The notes below the pieces were generated by a model. It was given only the letters and a program-made list of their open reading frames with translations, searched no databases and was not told the origin of the DNA. A program made the position numbers and the translations under genes. A DNA stretch of 64,000 nucleotides from JBCDAP01 sp038747915 (GTDB lineage: Bacteria; Planctomycetota; Phycisphaerae; Phycisphaerales; UBA1924): NCBI GenBank assembly GCA_038747915.1, contig JBCDJJ010000007.1, forward strand, positions 12,885 through 76,884. Reading direction: 5' to 3'. This document shows positions 17,939 to 26,041 of the stretch, piece by piece (positions within the stretch are counted from its first letter, which is position 1; each line of letters begins with the position of its first letter).

Positions 17939-18526
17939 ATGCAGGTGGACGCGAATCTCGTGGTCTTCAAGCCCGATGGCAGCCGGATGGACATTCCGCT
18001 GTCGGTCGGCACGTACTCCGTGGGCCGGAGCAAAGAGTGCCGTCTTCGCGTGCCGCTGCCCAACGTCTCGCGTCAGCACTGCGAACTCCGCGTCGGCCAA
18101 GACGACCTGCGTGTCTGCGATATGGGCTCATCGAATGGGACGTTCCGCAACGGTCTGCGGCTGAGCCCCGGCGACGAGGTGCCACTCCACGCGGGCGATG
18201 TGGTGGCGATCGGGGCCTTCCAGATGACGCTCCAGGTCGACGGCGAGCCGGCGAGTGTGACGCCCCCACCACCGCCGCCACCGCAGGCACCCGCTCGCGC
18301 CGCGAAGTCGGCAGCCCCGCCCGTCCCGTCGGCCTCCGGGCCTTCGCCGGCCTCGGCATCCGCCGCGACCGCCGGCCCTGGTCAGCTCGAGGGGCTCGAC
18401 GACGAACTCGAAGACCTCGACGAGACGATCTCTCGCGTCGGGCCACCCGGGCTGCTCGGCAACTCGGACTCGAGCGCGTTCGACGTCGACCTCGACCTCG
18501 ATGAAGACGAGAACCCCACGGCGTGA
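17939..18526 (+). CDS. FHA-domain protein
   Basis: Encodes 195 residues. The forkhead-associated domain occupies about residues 5-100, with the phosphothreonine-binding signature GTYSVGRSKECRLRVPLP, VSRQHCELRV and DMGSSNGTFRNG (conserved Gly-Arg, Ser-Arg-x-His and Ser-Asn-Gly). After it comes a Pro/Ala-rich linker (a run of eight prolines) and an acidic tail (LEGLDDELEDLDE, DVDLDLDEDEN). The product is soluble and likely binds a phosphorylated partner. A Ser/Thr kinase gene exists at 27968 but not in the same unit. It diverges from hemW across ~60 bases. Confidence 0.9.
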   Translation: MQVDANLVVFKPDGSRMDIPLSVGTYSVGRSKECRLRVPLPNVSRQHCELRVGQDDLRVCDMGSSNGTFRNGLRLSPGDEVPLHAGDVVAIGAFQMTLQVDGEPASVTPPPPPPPQAPARAAKSAAPPVPSASGPSPASASAATAGPGQLEGLDDELEDLDETISRVGPPGLLGNSDSSAFDVDLDLDEDENPTA

Positions 18527-18560
18527 CCATCGCCCGCCCAGCCCCGTCCCGCCGTGGCGG

Positions 18561-18731
18561 TCAGGCCGCTTCGTTCTTCTTGGAGGGTGGCGGCGGTGCC
18601 TTGGACGCACCAGCCTTCGGGATGCGGATGTTCGTCCCGCAGCTGTTACACCGCACCAGCCGCCCACGAGCATCGTCGGGAACGGCCAGCACCGATCGAC
18701 ACTTGAGGTTCGGGCACATGATCCGGATCAT
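18561..18731 (-). CDS. Small zinc-ribbon protein, 56 residues
   Basis: Begins MIRIMCPNLKCRSVLAVPDD and continues GRLVRCNSCGTNIRIP, two cysteine knuckles (CPNLKC and CNSC) spaced for one zinc ion. A Lys/Pro-rich tail follows. The start is uncertain: an in-frame GTG at 18797 would add 22 charged residues. Proteins with this short MJ0042-like ribbon are common in planctomycetes and often begin larger proteins; here the ribbon stands alone. It overlaps no other gene and lies antiparallel to, and just before, purA. Confidence 0.65.
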   Translation of the reverse strand: MIRIMCPNLKCRSVLAVPDDARGRLVRCNSCGTNIRIPKAGASKAPPPPSKKNEAA

Positions 18732-18828
18732 CAGGGTGGTCTCGCGGCGCTCGTCCGGCGTGACATCGACCCGATCGCGGCGCGCCTTGAACGCCACCTC
18801 GCCAGGGGAACGCTAGCCGAGGGAGATC

Positions 18829-20232
18829 ATGCCGAGCCTCACCCCCGACCTGGATCCGTCCATGCCCACCAACGCCCCCGTCATGTCCTCTAATCACCCC
18901 GCCACGAAGGCTGCATCCGCGGTCGTTGGGCTCCAATGGGGAGATGAGGGCAAGGGCAAACTGATCGATCTGCTCGCCGCCGAGCACGACGCGGTGGTCC
19001 GATACAACGGCGGCGCGAACGCCGGGCATTCCGTGGTCATCGATGGTCAGCGGTTCGCGCTGCACCTGGTGCCGTGCGGGGTATTTCACGAGCACTCGAT
19101 CGGGGTCATCGGCAACGGTGTGGTGATCGACCCGGTGAAGCTGGTCGAGGAACTGGAAGAGCTCCGCGGGCAGGGCTTCGGCGTGGCGCCCGAGCGGCTC
19201 GCGATCTCCGACCGTGCGCACGTGGTCATGCCCTACCACAAGGCCGAGGATGCACTCCGCGAGGAGGTGCTGACCAGTTCAGCGGCCGGCTCGCCCAAGG
19301 TGTACGACCAGGCGATCGGCACGACGCGCCGCGGCATCGGACCGGCCTACTCCGACAAGGCGAATCGCGCGACCGCCATCCGCATGGGCGACCTGCTTCG
19401 GCCGGAGGTGCTCCGCGAGAAGCTCGAGCGGGTCTGCTACTTCAAGAACGTGCTGCTCGGAAGCCACGGCCCGATCGAGGGTCAGCCGCACGAGCCGCTC
19501 GACCCTGCCAGCCTGGCCGAGCGGTACCTCGCAATCGGAGATCATCTGCGCGCGCACATTGTCGACACGACGTACCTGCTGCACGACATGCTGCACGAAG
19601 GCCGCCGGCTGCTCTTCGAGGGCGCCAACGCGACCCTGCTCGATGTCGACCACGGCACGTACCCGTACGTGACGAGTTCGAACTGCTCGTCGCTCGGCAT
19701 CCCCGCTGGGTCGGGCGTGCCGGGGCGGTGGGTCGGGGCCATCACCGGTGTGCTCAAGGCCTACTCGACACGTGTGGGGAGCGGCCCGTTCCCCACCGAG
19801 CTCGCCGACGAGACGGGCGACCGGATCCGCGAGCGCGGGCGTGAATTCGGCACGACCACCGGTCGTCCGCGGCGGTGCGGGTGGCTCGACCTCGTCGCGG
19901 TCCGGTACTCGGCGATGGTCAACGGCGTGGACGAGCTCGGGCTCACGCTGCTCGATGTGCTCTCGGGCTTCGATGAACTCAAGGTGTGCGTGGCCTACCG
20001 TCTGAAGGACGGGTCGACCACCGAGCGTTTCCTGCCGGACGCCTCGGCGCTCGCCGGGGCGGAGCCCGTGTACGAGGTGATGACGGGGTGGGACGAGGAC
20101 ATCACCGCGGTGCGCCACCGCGCCGACCTCCCCGGTGCGGCTCGCCAGTACGTCGAGCTGATCGAGGCACACGCGCGGGTGCCGATCACCACGATCGGCG
20201 TCGGTCCGGATCGGGCACAGACGGTGAGATAA
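18829..20232 (+). CDS. purA: Adenylosuccinate synthetase
   Basis: Encodes 467 residues; GAGGGAG lies 3-4 bases before ATG 18829, though ATG 18862 and 18883 are possible. The enzyme joins IMP and aspartate using GTP, the first step from IMP to AMP. Diagnostic motifs are GLQWGDEGKGKLIDLLA (P-loop and catalytic Asp), NGGANAGHSVV (catalytic His), GTTRRGIGPAY, FEGANATLLDVDHGTYPYVT, and FGTTTGRPRRCGWLD. Length is somewhat above the usual 430 because of the N-terminal ~35 residues and a longer middle helix. It converges on the DUF481-type gene, with a double-hairpin element between them. Confidence 0.98.
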   Translation: MPSLTPDLDPSMPTNAPVMSSNHPATKAASAVVGLQWGDEGKGKLIDLLAAEHDAVVRYNGGANAGHSVVIDGQRFALHLVPCGVFHEHSIGVIGNGVVIDPVKLVEELEELRGQGFGVAPERLAISDRAHVVMPYHKAEDALREEVLTSSAAGSPKVYDQAIGTTRRGIGPAYSDKANRATAIRMGDLLRPEVLREKLERVCYFKNVLLGSHGPIEGQPHEPLDPASLAERYLAIGDHLRAHIVDTTYLLHDMLHEGRRLLFEGANATLLDVDHGTYPYVTSSNCSSLGIPAGSGVPGRWVGAITGVLKAYSTRVGSGPFPTELADETGDRIRERGREFGTTTGRPRRCGWLDLVAVRYSAMVNGVDELGLTLLDVLSGFDELKVCVAYRLKDGSTTERFLPDASALAGAEPVYEVMTGWDEDITAVRHRADLPGAARQYVELIEAHARVPITTIGVGPDRAQTVR

Positions 20233-20288
20233 CGCACGAGGAGAAAAGGCGGAACACGGGCGTCAGAGCATCGCCGTGTTCCACAGCT

Positions 20289-20403
20289 GGGTGGTGGGAG
20301 CGTCTCGCTCTCACGAACATTCGCCCAGAGGCCTGCATTCGGCTGTGGGAGCGGGACGCTCCCGCCACCAGACCCCGCGAACACGAAGACGCCAGATGGC
20401 CTA
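20289..20403 (-). repeat. 3'-UTR double-hairpin element, copy C
   Basis: Third copy of the element at 6609-6726 and 11603-11722. On the minus strand it begins at the stop of the DUF481-type gene with GGCCATCTGGCGTCTTCGTG, then palindrome GCGGGAGCGTCCCGCTCCCAC, a spacer with GCAGGC and GCGAATGTTC, and palindrome GTGAGAGCGAGACGCTCCCAC. It also lies ~60 bases after purA, which converges from the other side. Confidence 0.82.
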
Positions 20404-21537
20404 AAACCCAAACACGATGCGCGCCGTGTAGCTCAGCTCGCTCTCGTTGATGTTGACCGCTTCGGAGTCGAACTCGTACCGCACGCCCAACAGCAGCCGC
20501 AGGTCGGGCTCGTTCTCGAGCCGCATCTCCCAGCTCGAGTCGACGATAGCACGATACTCACCGAGCTCATCAAGATCGGGGAACAGCTCACCGGCCGCCT
20601 TGAAGGTCTGGCGGGCGGTCAGGCGGTGCTCGAGGTCGGCCGCGAAGTTGAGCTCGGGGTCGAACTCGTCATCGGTCGGGCTGCCGAACTCGCGGACCGC
20701 GCCGCCGCCGACGCGCGCCCGGAAATTGGTCTCCTGGTTGTCGATGAAGCGGTAGCCGAGCGTCCCGTTGAACGCGAAGCGGAAGTCATAATTACGGAAC
20801 TCATTGGCCTCGCCGGAGGTTCGTAGCTGCAACGACCACCGCGAGTCGTCGAACCGGAAGTCGTTTCTCGCGTTGTATGTGATTCGGTTGACGTTACGGT
20901 CACCCTCGACCTCCGAGAAGCGGTAGCGGGTGTCGAAGTTGAAGGTGCCGCCGCGCGACCGTCTCCGCGTCTTGAAGGCCACATCCGTCTGGACAGTGTC
21001 GCGCACACCCTCGTTGCCGGTGAGACCGAAGGAGATCTCGCTGTCCCAGTTGACGTTGGGCTTGGCAGGCTTGGGTGGGGGCTTGGGCTTAGGCTCGGGC
21101 TCGGGCTCGGGCTCGGTGGCCGGCGGCGCGGTGGGCTCGACCGCTGGCGGCGGATCGGCCGGCGGGTCGGTCGGTGCCTCCGGGACGGGCTCGCGTGGCT
21201 CGCCCGGGCTGCGGCGTCGAGATGAGCCGTTGTCTGCGAAGCCCGAGGTCACCGACGAGATGTCGGTGATCGGGATGTCGACGCGTCCGAGGACCGTGTT
21301 GTCGATCCCGAGGATGCCCCCGGTGTTCTCGAGGATCGAGCCGGTGATCACATCGCCGTTGGAGAGCACCACGCGGACCGCGGTGCCGATGGCCGAGGCT
21401 TGGTTGAAATCAACCTCTGCACTTCGTTGGTCGTCGCGGGCGTTGGCGCCACCGGATTGAGCCGCCGCGGCGGCGCCCGCCACGGTCATCGCCGCCAGCA
21501 GTGTCGTCAGCCGCCCCACTCGTGCCCGGTCACGCAT
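20401..21537 (-). CDS. Outer-membrane DUF481-type beta-barrel protein
   Basis: Encodes 378 residues from ATG 21537, which begins a signal peptide ending in a run of Ala (AAAAAQ). Residues ~50-105 (VRVVLSNGDVITGSILENTG, VDIPITDISSV) form a small beta domain. A Pro/Glu/Lys-rich linker (PEPEPEPKPKPPPKP) follows. The rest is a run of amphipathic strands with alternating aromatic residues (ISFGLTGNEGVRDTVQTDV, FNFDTRYRFSEVEGDRNV) ending in YTARIVFGF, with a C-terminal Phe as in outer-membrane barrels. This matches the DUF481/YdiY group (inferred). It diverges from rlmE across 46 bases. Confidence 0.85.
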   Translation of the reverse strand: MRDRARVGRLTTLLAAMTVAGAAAAAQSGGANARDDQRSAEVDFNQASAIGTAVRVVLSNGDVITGSILENTGGILGIDNTVLGRVDIPITDISSVTSGFADNGSSRRRSPGEPREPVPEAPTDPPADPPPAVEPTAPPATEPEPEPEPKPKPPPKPAKPNVNWDSEISFGLTGNEGVRDTVQTDVAFKTRRRSRGGTFNFDTRYRFSEVEGDRNVNRITYNARNDFRFDDSRWSLQLRTSGEANEFRNYDFRFAFNGTLGYRFIDNQETNFRARVGGGAVREFGSPTDDEFDPELNFAADLEHRLTARQTFKAAGELFPDLDELGEYRAIVDSSWEMRLENEPDLRLLLGVRYEFDSEAVNINESELSYTARIVFGF

Positions 21538-21583
21538 GCCGGTACTGTCGGCTCCAAGCCGTCCCTGGCCCAAACGAACTCGC

Positions 21584-22201
21584 ATGACCCGAGCATATCC
21601 CGTGGCGCGACGCGTCCTGCACGACCAATTCTTCAAGAAGGCCAAAGACGAGGGCTACGCCTCCAGGGCGGCGTACAAGCTGATGCAGCTCGACGAGAAA
21701 TTCTCACTGCTGCGTCCGGGTGACCGCGTGCTGGACCTCGGGTGCGCGCCAGGGTCGTGGCTTCAGGTAGCTGGGGAGCGGGTCGGGCCGAGCGGCGCGG
21801 TCCTCGGGCTCGATCTGCACCGGGTTCGGCTCGGGCTGCCCGCCCACGTCCGCACGATCGAAGGGGATGTGGAGGCAATCGATGCGCCGGCTCTCGTTGA
21901 GCAAGCGGGCGGCCTGTTCGACGTCGTCATGAGCGACATGGGCCCCAAGACGACGGGTCACAACGACCATTTTCTGTCGGTCCGGCTCTGCGATGCGGCC
22001 CTGGGCCTGGCTCTGCGGTGTCTCAAGCCAACAGGGCACCTGGCCATGAAGGTGCTCGAGGGGAGCGAGTATCGCCGCCTGCTCGACGATGTGGGCGAAC
22101 TCTTCGCCACGTGCAAAGGCTACAAGCCAGCCGCGAGCCGGAGCGTCAGCCGCGAGATGTACATCGTGGGCAAGGGGTTCGTGGGGATCGCCCCGGGGTG
22201 A
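21584..22201 (+). CDS. rlmE: 23S rRNA (uridine-2'-O)-methyltransferase RlmE
   Basis: Encodes 205 residues from ATG 21584. It methylates the 2'-O of U2552 in the 23S A-loop using SAM. Family features are the start YPVARRVLHDQFFKKAKDEG with ASRAAYKLMQLDEKF (catalytic Lys), the SAM loop VLDLGCAPGSWLQVA, DVVMSDMGPKTTGHN (catalytic Asp), LKPTGHLAMKVLEG (catalytic Lys), and SREMYIVGKGF (catalytic Glu). The complete K-D-K-E tetrad is visible. Length equals the family norm. It ends directly beside the convergent desaturase stop (22201/22202). Confidence 0.97.
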   Translation: MTRAYPVARRVLHDQFFKKAKDEGYASRAAYKLMQLDEKFSLLRPGDRVLDLGCAPGSWLQVAGERVGPSGAVLGLDLHRVRLGLPAHVRTIEGDVEAIDAPALVEQAGGLFDVVMSDMGPKTTGHNDHFLSVRLCDAALGLALRCLKPTGHLAMKVLEGSEYRRLLDDVGELFATCKGYKPAASRSVSREMYIVGKGFVGIAPG

Positions 22202-23128
22202 TCACGTGGGGGCGGAGACGCGCTTGGCCTCGATCCGAGCGGCGCTCGGCACGCGCACATCGCTCGCCAGCCCGACCTTCGACATCGCCCAGATGATCAT
22301 CCACGAGACATCGATCTCCCACCAGCGCAGGCCGTGCCGCGCCGAGGTGGGGAACGCGTGGTGGTTGTTATGCCACCCTTCGCCGAGCGCCAGGATGCCG
22401 AAGATGGCATTGTTCCGGCTCTCGTCGTGGCTGCGGAAGGGCCGTGTGCCCCAGATGTGGCACACGGAGTTGATGCTCCAGGTGACGTGGTGTACGAGGA
22501 ACACCCGGACGAGCCCGCCCCAGATGAACCCGAGCAGTGCGCCGCGCCAACTCATCGTGAAGAGACCGCCGAGCACCGCGGGGATCAGCAGACCGATGAC
22601 GACCCAGATCGGGAACGTGGCGCTCATGAAGCGAACCAGCCGGTCGTCGCGGAGATCGTGGATGTACCGATCCAGCTTGAGCTTCGGTCGTGGGCGGATG
22701 AACCAGCCGACGTGCGCGTGCAGCATGCCCCGGATGGTCGCCCAGATCCCGCCGCCGTAGGCGTGCGGTGAGTGCGGGTCGTGCTCGTCGTCGGAGTGCT
22801 GGTGGTGAAGCCGGTGGTCGGCCACCCATCCGAGCACGGAGCCCTCGACCGCCATCGAGCCCATCGCAGCGAGGATCGCTTGCACGAATCGGGGTGTCTT
22901 GAAGCTGCGGTGCGTGAAGTAGCGGTGGTAGCCCACGCCGATCCCCACCGTGGTGATGAGGTAGAGCGCCGCGAGCAGCACCAAATGGATCCAGTCGAAG
23001 GCAATGCCCCAGAGCAGCACGATGGCCGCGATGAGCCCAGCAAAGGGCACGATCACGGCACCGAGATGCACCAGCTTGACCTTGAGCGGTGGTGGCACCA
23101 CATGAGGGGAAGTCGCAATGTCTGGCAC
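22202..23128 (-). CDS. Acyl-CoA (stearoyl-CoA type) delta-9 fatty acid desaturase
   Basis: Encodes 308 residues from GTG 23128, chosen for GGAGA 7 bases upstream. It is an integral membrane di-iron desaturase that introduces a cis double bond into saturated acyl chains and so controls membrane fluidity. The three histidine boxes are HRYFTH, HRLHHQHSD and GEGWHNNHHAFP. Four membrane segments flank them (LGAVIVPFAGLIAAIVLLWG, LVLLAALYLITTVGIG, WVVIGLLIPAVLGGLF, and the region after it). Sequence style matches bacterial SCD-like enzymes used in aerobic unsaturated fatty acid synthesis. It stands as a single gene. Confidence 0.95.
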   Translation of the reverse strand: MPDIATSPHVVPPPLKVKLVHLGAVIVPFAGLIAAIVLLWGIAFDWIHLVLLAALYLITTVGIGVGYHRYFTHRSFKTPRFVQAILAAMGSMAVEGSVLGWVADHRLHHQHSDDEHDPHSPHAYGGGIWATIRGMLHAHVGWFIRPRPKLKLDRYIHDLRDDRLVRFMSATFPIWVVIGLLIPAVLGGLFTMSWRGALLGFIWGGLVRVFLVHHVTWSINSVCHIWGTRPFRSHDESRNNAIFGILALGEGWHNNHHAFPTSARHGLRWWEIDVSWMIIWAMSKVGLASDVRVPSAARIEAKRVSAPT

Positions 23129-23306
23129 GAAAGAGTCTCCGGTGGACCGGACTGGGCGGCGGATCCTACGGGAAACCAATCGCACGTGTCGTCCGCACTC
23201 GACACACGGAAAAACCGCGCGGTCGTTCGACTCTGAAGCGAGCCAGAAGACCGATCGGCGGGAGGATTCATCCTTTCACCGATCGGCCGCAAACAGATGC
23301 GTGGCT

Positions 23307-23612
23307 TTAGAAACGTCGACCTCCGCCTCGCCGTCCTCCTCCGCCGCCGCCACCGAATGACCCCTCGCGGCGCTCGCGTGGCTTGGCTTCGTTGACGGTG
23401 ATCTGCCGGCCGTCGAGCTCGGTGTTGTTGAGTTCGGCGATCGCGGTGCGGGCGTCGTCGTCATTCATCTCGACGAAACCAAACCCACGCGGCCGCCCGG
23501 TCTCTCGATCCATGACCAAGTTGGCACTCTGGACATCGCCGTGGGCGCTAAATGTGGCAGCGAGGGACTCTTCACTCGTCGAATACGCGAGATTACCGAC
23601 GTAGATCTTCAT
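23307..23612 (-). CDS. RNA-binding protein with one RRM and Gly/Arg tail
   Basis: Encodes 101 residues. One RNA recognition motif fills residues 1-78: RNP2 is KIYVGNLAY at the start, RNP1 is RGFGFVEM, with the aromatic residues that stack on RNA present. The tail is GSFGGGGGGGRRGGGRRF, a Gly/Arg-rich RNA-contact and possibly condensing segment. This matches the bacterial RRM (cyanobacterial Rbp-like) family, often cold-induced. The neighbouring desaturase is also a typical cold-response gene, so shared cold regulation is plausible but unproven. Confidence 0.93.
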   Translation of the reverse strand: MKIYVGNLAYSTSEESLAATFSAHGDVQSANLVMDRETGRPRGFGFVEMNDDDARTAIAELNNTELDGRQITVNEAKPRERREGSFGGGGGGGRRGGGRRF

Positions 23613-23792
23613 GGAATGGATCTCCGACCCGAGCGTTCAGCCAACGGAGATCCTCGGGGCGATCTGGGTCGGGCTTGCCGAGTCGAGCGTCTCGCTCACA
23701 CGTCGACAGATCTGGTGAAGGGCATGCGGAGGATAGGCACGTTCGCGCTCACATCCGAGCCTGGGGAGGCCGCCCACACCGATAGTCCAGAA

Positions 23793-24581
23793 TCAGCGCC
23801 CCTCGAGCAGGCGGTCGGCGAGCCAATCGGTGAGCGGCGCGATCGAGCGGATTTTGCCGGCGGTCGCCTGGACGTCGTACTCCACCCTGTGGAAGCGGAC
23901 GCTGTCCTCGTCGAGGATGACGTACGAGGCACGCGGGTCGCCATCGCGTGGCTGCCCGACGGACCCCACGTTGATGATTGCGCGTTCGTCGTCGGAGAAC
24001 CGGTAGGTCTGGTTCTCGCCAACCTCGTCAGGCGGGTAGAAATCGGGCTCATCGGTGAACACACCGGGCACGTGCGTGTGGCCGACGAAGCACACGCCCT
24101 CGACGAGGTCGAAGAGCGCCCGGAGCTTGTCGGGGGCATTGAGGGCATCGTCGGGAAAGATGTACTCGTTCACGGGTTTTCGCGGAGAACCATGCACCGC
24201 GAGGAGTGGTTTGCCCGAAGCGAGGCCGTTGGCGGTCTCCACGATGCGGACGCGGAGCCGGTTGAGGAAATCGTAGATGCGCCGCTGCTCGGCAGGGTCG
24301 GTGATGGCATCGAACTGCTCGCGTGTCCAGTAGGCGGCCTGCTCGGCGGCCTGGTTGAAGTTGGTGGGCTCGTAGAGCACACCGAAGTCGTGGTTGCCCA
24401 TGAGCGACCAGGTGCATCGCTGCTCCACGAGGCTCACGCACTCGATGGGGTCGGGCCCGTACCCGATGATGTCGCCCAGGCAGACGATGCGGTCGACTTC
24501 GGGGTGCGTATCGATGTCGTCGAGGACGGCGCGGAGGGCGGCGGCGTTGCCGTGCACGTCGCTGATGATGGCGGTGGACAC
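23793..24581 (-). CDS. Calcineurin-like metallophosphoesterase (YfcE/MJ0936-like)
   Basis: Encodes 262 residues from GTG 24581, with GGAG upstream. The di-metal phosphoesterase motifs are in order: AIISDVHGNAAAL (D-x-H), VCLGDIIGYGPDP (G-D), WSLMGNHDFG (GNHD), LLAVHGSP (H) and VGHTHVPG (G-H-x-H). The 'diadenosine tetraphosphatase'-like form with GYGPDP is frequently annotated simply as phosphoesterase. The substrate may be a nucleotide or a phosphodiester. It is soluble and has no signal peptide. It diverges from clpP1. Confidence 0.93.
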   Translation of the reverse strand: MSTAIISDVHGNAAALRAVLDDIDTHPEVDRIVCLGDIIGYGPDPIECVSLVEQRCTWSLMGNHDFGVLYEPTNFNQAAEQAAYWTREQFDAITDPAEQRRIYDFLNRLRVRIVETANGLASGKPLLAVHGSPRKPVNEYIFPDDALNAPDKLRALFDLVEGVCFVGHTHVPGVFTDEPDFYPPDEVGENQTYRFSDDERAIINVGSVGQPRDGDPRASYVILDEDSVRFHRVEYDVQATAGKIRSIAPLTDWLADRLLEGR

Positions 24582-24727
24582 TCGGCCACTCCGAGGGCGG
24601 GGCGTGAAAGGGGGTGGGGCGGAAGTCGAGCAAAGATCGTACTCCGCTCGCTCGGGCGTGGCACGACGCCCGGGGGTATCATCGCCGCCCGCTGTTCAGC
24701 CACGCCCAACAGAGGATCACGCCCCGC

Positions 24728-25303
24728 ATGACCCAGGTGCACTATCAGCGAACCCGCGAGATGACGATCGACGAGCTGCTGCTCGAAAATCGCGTCGTCT
24801 TCCTGTTCGGGGAGATCAACCACGCCACCGCCGCCCGCGTGATGATGCAGATGCTCTACCTCGAGAACCAGAAGAAGGGGCAGGACATCAATTTCTACAT
24901 CAACAGCCCGGGCGGGGCCGTTGACGACACGCTCGCCATCTACGACACGATGAGCTTCATCTCGAGCAAGGTGGCGACCTACTGCGTCGGCCGGGCCTAT
25001 TCCGGGGCCGCGGTGCTGCTCTCAGCGGGTGAACCGGGCCAGCGATCGATCCTGCCGCACGCCAAGGTCATGATCCACCAGCCCTACGGGGCGGTCACCG
25101 GGCAGGCCGCGGATATCAAGATCCAAGCCGAGCAGATCGTCAAGGCCAAGCGGCAGCTCAACGAGATCCTCGCCGAGCACACCACGCTCAGCCCCGAGCA
25201 GATCGCCGAGGACTCCGAGCGAGACAAGTACTTCACCGCCGAAGAGGCCAAGGAGTACGGGCTGGTCGACCGGATTCTCGAACGACCGGGCAAATCGTCC
25301 TGA
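24728..25303 (+). CDS. clpP1: ATP-dependent Clp protease proteolytic subunit 1
   Basis: Encodes 191 residues from ATG 24728, the start that gives the usual short N-terminus. Serine protease of the ClpP barrel that degrades unfolded substrates fed by Clp ATPases. Catalytic residues are Ser92 (GRAYSGAAVLLSAG), His117 (AKVMIHQPYG) and Asp166 (SERDKYFTAEEAKEYGL). The usual GQAASMGA around the serine is changed to GRAYSGAA. INSPGGAVDDTLAIYDT supplies the oxyanion and substrate strand. It is paired with a second clpP 90 bases downstream, as in lineages with mixed ClpP1P2 complexes. Confidence 0.96.
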   Translation: MTQVHYQRTREMTIDELLLENRVVFLFGEINHATAARVMMQMLYLENQKKGQDINFYINSPGGAVDDTLAIYDTMSFISSKVATYCVGRAYSGAAVLLSAGEPGQRSILPHAKVMIHQPYGAVTGQAADIKIQAEQIVKAKRQLNEILAEHTTLSPEQIAEDSERDKYFTAEEAKEYGLVDRILERPGKSS

Positions 25304-25316
25304 TTTCACTCACAGT

Positions 25317-25377
25317 GGCACAGGCCTCTCGCCTGTGCGAGAACCCTTCGAGCAGGCACCATGCCTGTGCTCCCCGT
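25317..25377. repeat. Two hairpins between clpP1 and clpP2
   Basis: GCACAGGC (25318-25325) and GCCTGTGC (25331-25338) form a perfect 8-bp stem around CTCTC. A second imperfect hairpin, AGCAGGCACC with GCCTGTGCT, follows at about 25353-25374. Both reuse the same CAGGC/GCCTGTGC arms. They fill the short gap between the two clpP genes, so they could tune expression of the second gene or be a REP-like unit. Confidence 0.6.
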
Positions 25378-25392
25378 GCTGAGCGCCCCACC

Positions 25393-26016
25393 ATGACCGA
25401 CCCCACCAACGCCCTCGTCCCGATCGTCATCGAAAAGTCCGGCTCGGGCGAGCGGGCGTACGACATCTACTCCCGGCTCCTCAAGGACCGCATCGTGTTC
25501 ATCGGCGGGCCGGTGATGGACGAGATGGCGAACCTGATCGTCGCGCAGCTGCTGTTCCTCGCCAACGAGGACCACAAGGCCGACATCCAGGTCTACGTCA
25601 ACTCGCCCGGTGGCTCGGTGAGCTCGGGCCTGGCCATCGTCGACACGATGAATTTCGTCGCGCCCGACTGTGCCACCTACATCATCGGGCAGGCGGCGTC
25701 GATGGGCAGCGTGATCGCCACCTCGGGCACCAAGGGGAAGCGTTTCGCGCTCCGGAACGCCCGGAACCTCATGCACCAGCCGCTGATCTCCGGGTACATG
25801 GAGGGTCAGGCAACGGATCTCGAGATCGAAGCCAAGGAGATGCTCCGCATCCGAGATCGGCTCTACGGCATCTACGCCGAGCAGACCGGCAAGAGCACCG
25901 ACCAGATCGAGAAGGACTGCGATCGCAACAAGTGGCTCGACGACGAGGAGATGGTCGAGTACGGCCTGATTGATTCGGTGCTGACCGCGATGCCGAGCCG
26001 AGCCAGTCTTGGGTGA
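25393..26016 (+). CDS. clpP2: ClpP2 protease subunit with Asp-to-Asn change in the triad
   Basis: Encodes 207 residues from ATG 25393. Ser103 (GQAASMGSV) and His128 (NARNLMHQP) are present. The position of the triad aspartate, in the family motif D-R-D-x-F, reads DRNKW here, so the third residue is Asn179, while the preceding Asp-Arg inter-ring sensor pair is kept. A similar Asn is known in Listeria ClpP1, which is fully active mainly in a mixed complex. I infer that this subunit works together with ClpP1 upstream. INSPGG-type and EYGLID motifs are normal and the length is typical. Confidence 0.93.
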   Translation: MTDPTNALVPIVIEKSGSGERAYDIYSRLLKDRIVFIGGPVMDEMANLIVAQLLFLANEDHKADIQVYVNSPGGSVSSGLAIVDTMNFVAPDCATYIIGQAASMGSVIATSGTKGKRFALRNARNLMHQPLISGYMEGQATDLEIEAKEMLRIRDRLYGIYAEQTGKSTDQIEKDCDRNKWLDDEEMVEYGLIDSVLTAMPSRASLG

Positions 26017-26041
26017 GCCCGCTAGAGGGTGGCTCGATCGC

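Noticed and set aside
21061..21130. Short GGGCTC tandem repeat as a possible regulatory satellite.
   Set aside because: It codes in frame for the Pro/Glu/Lys linker of the DUF481-type protein.
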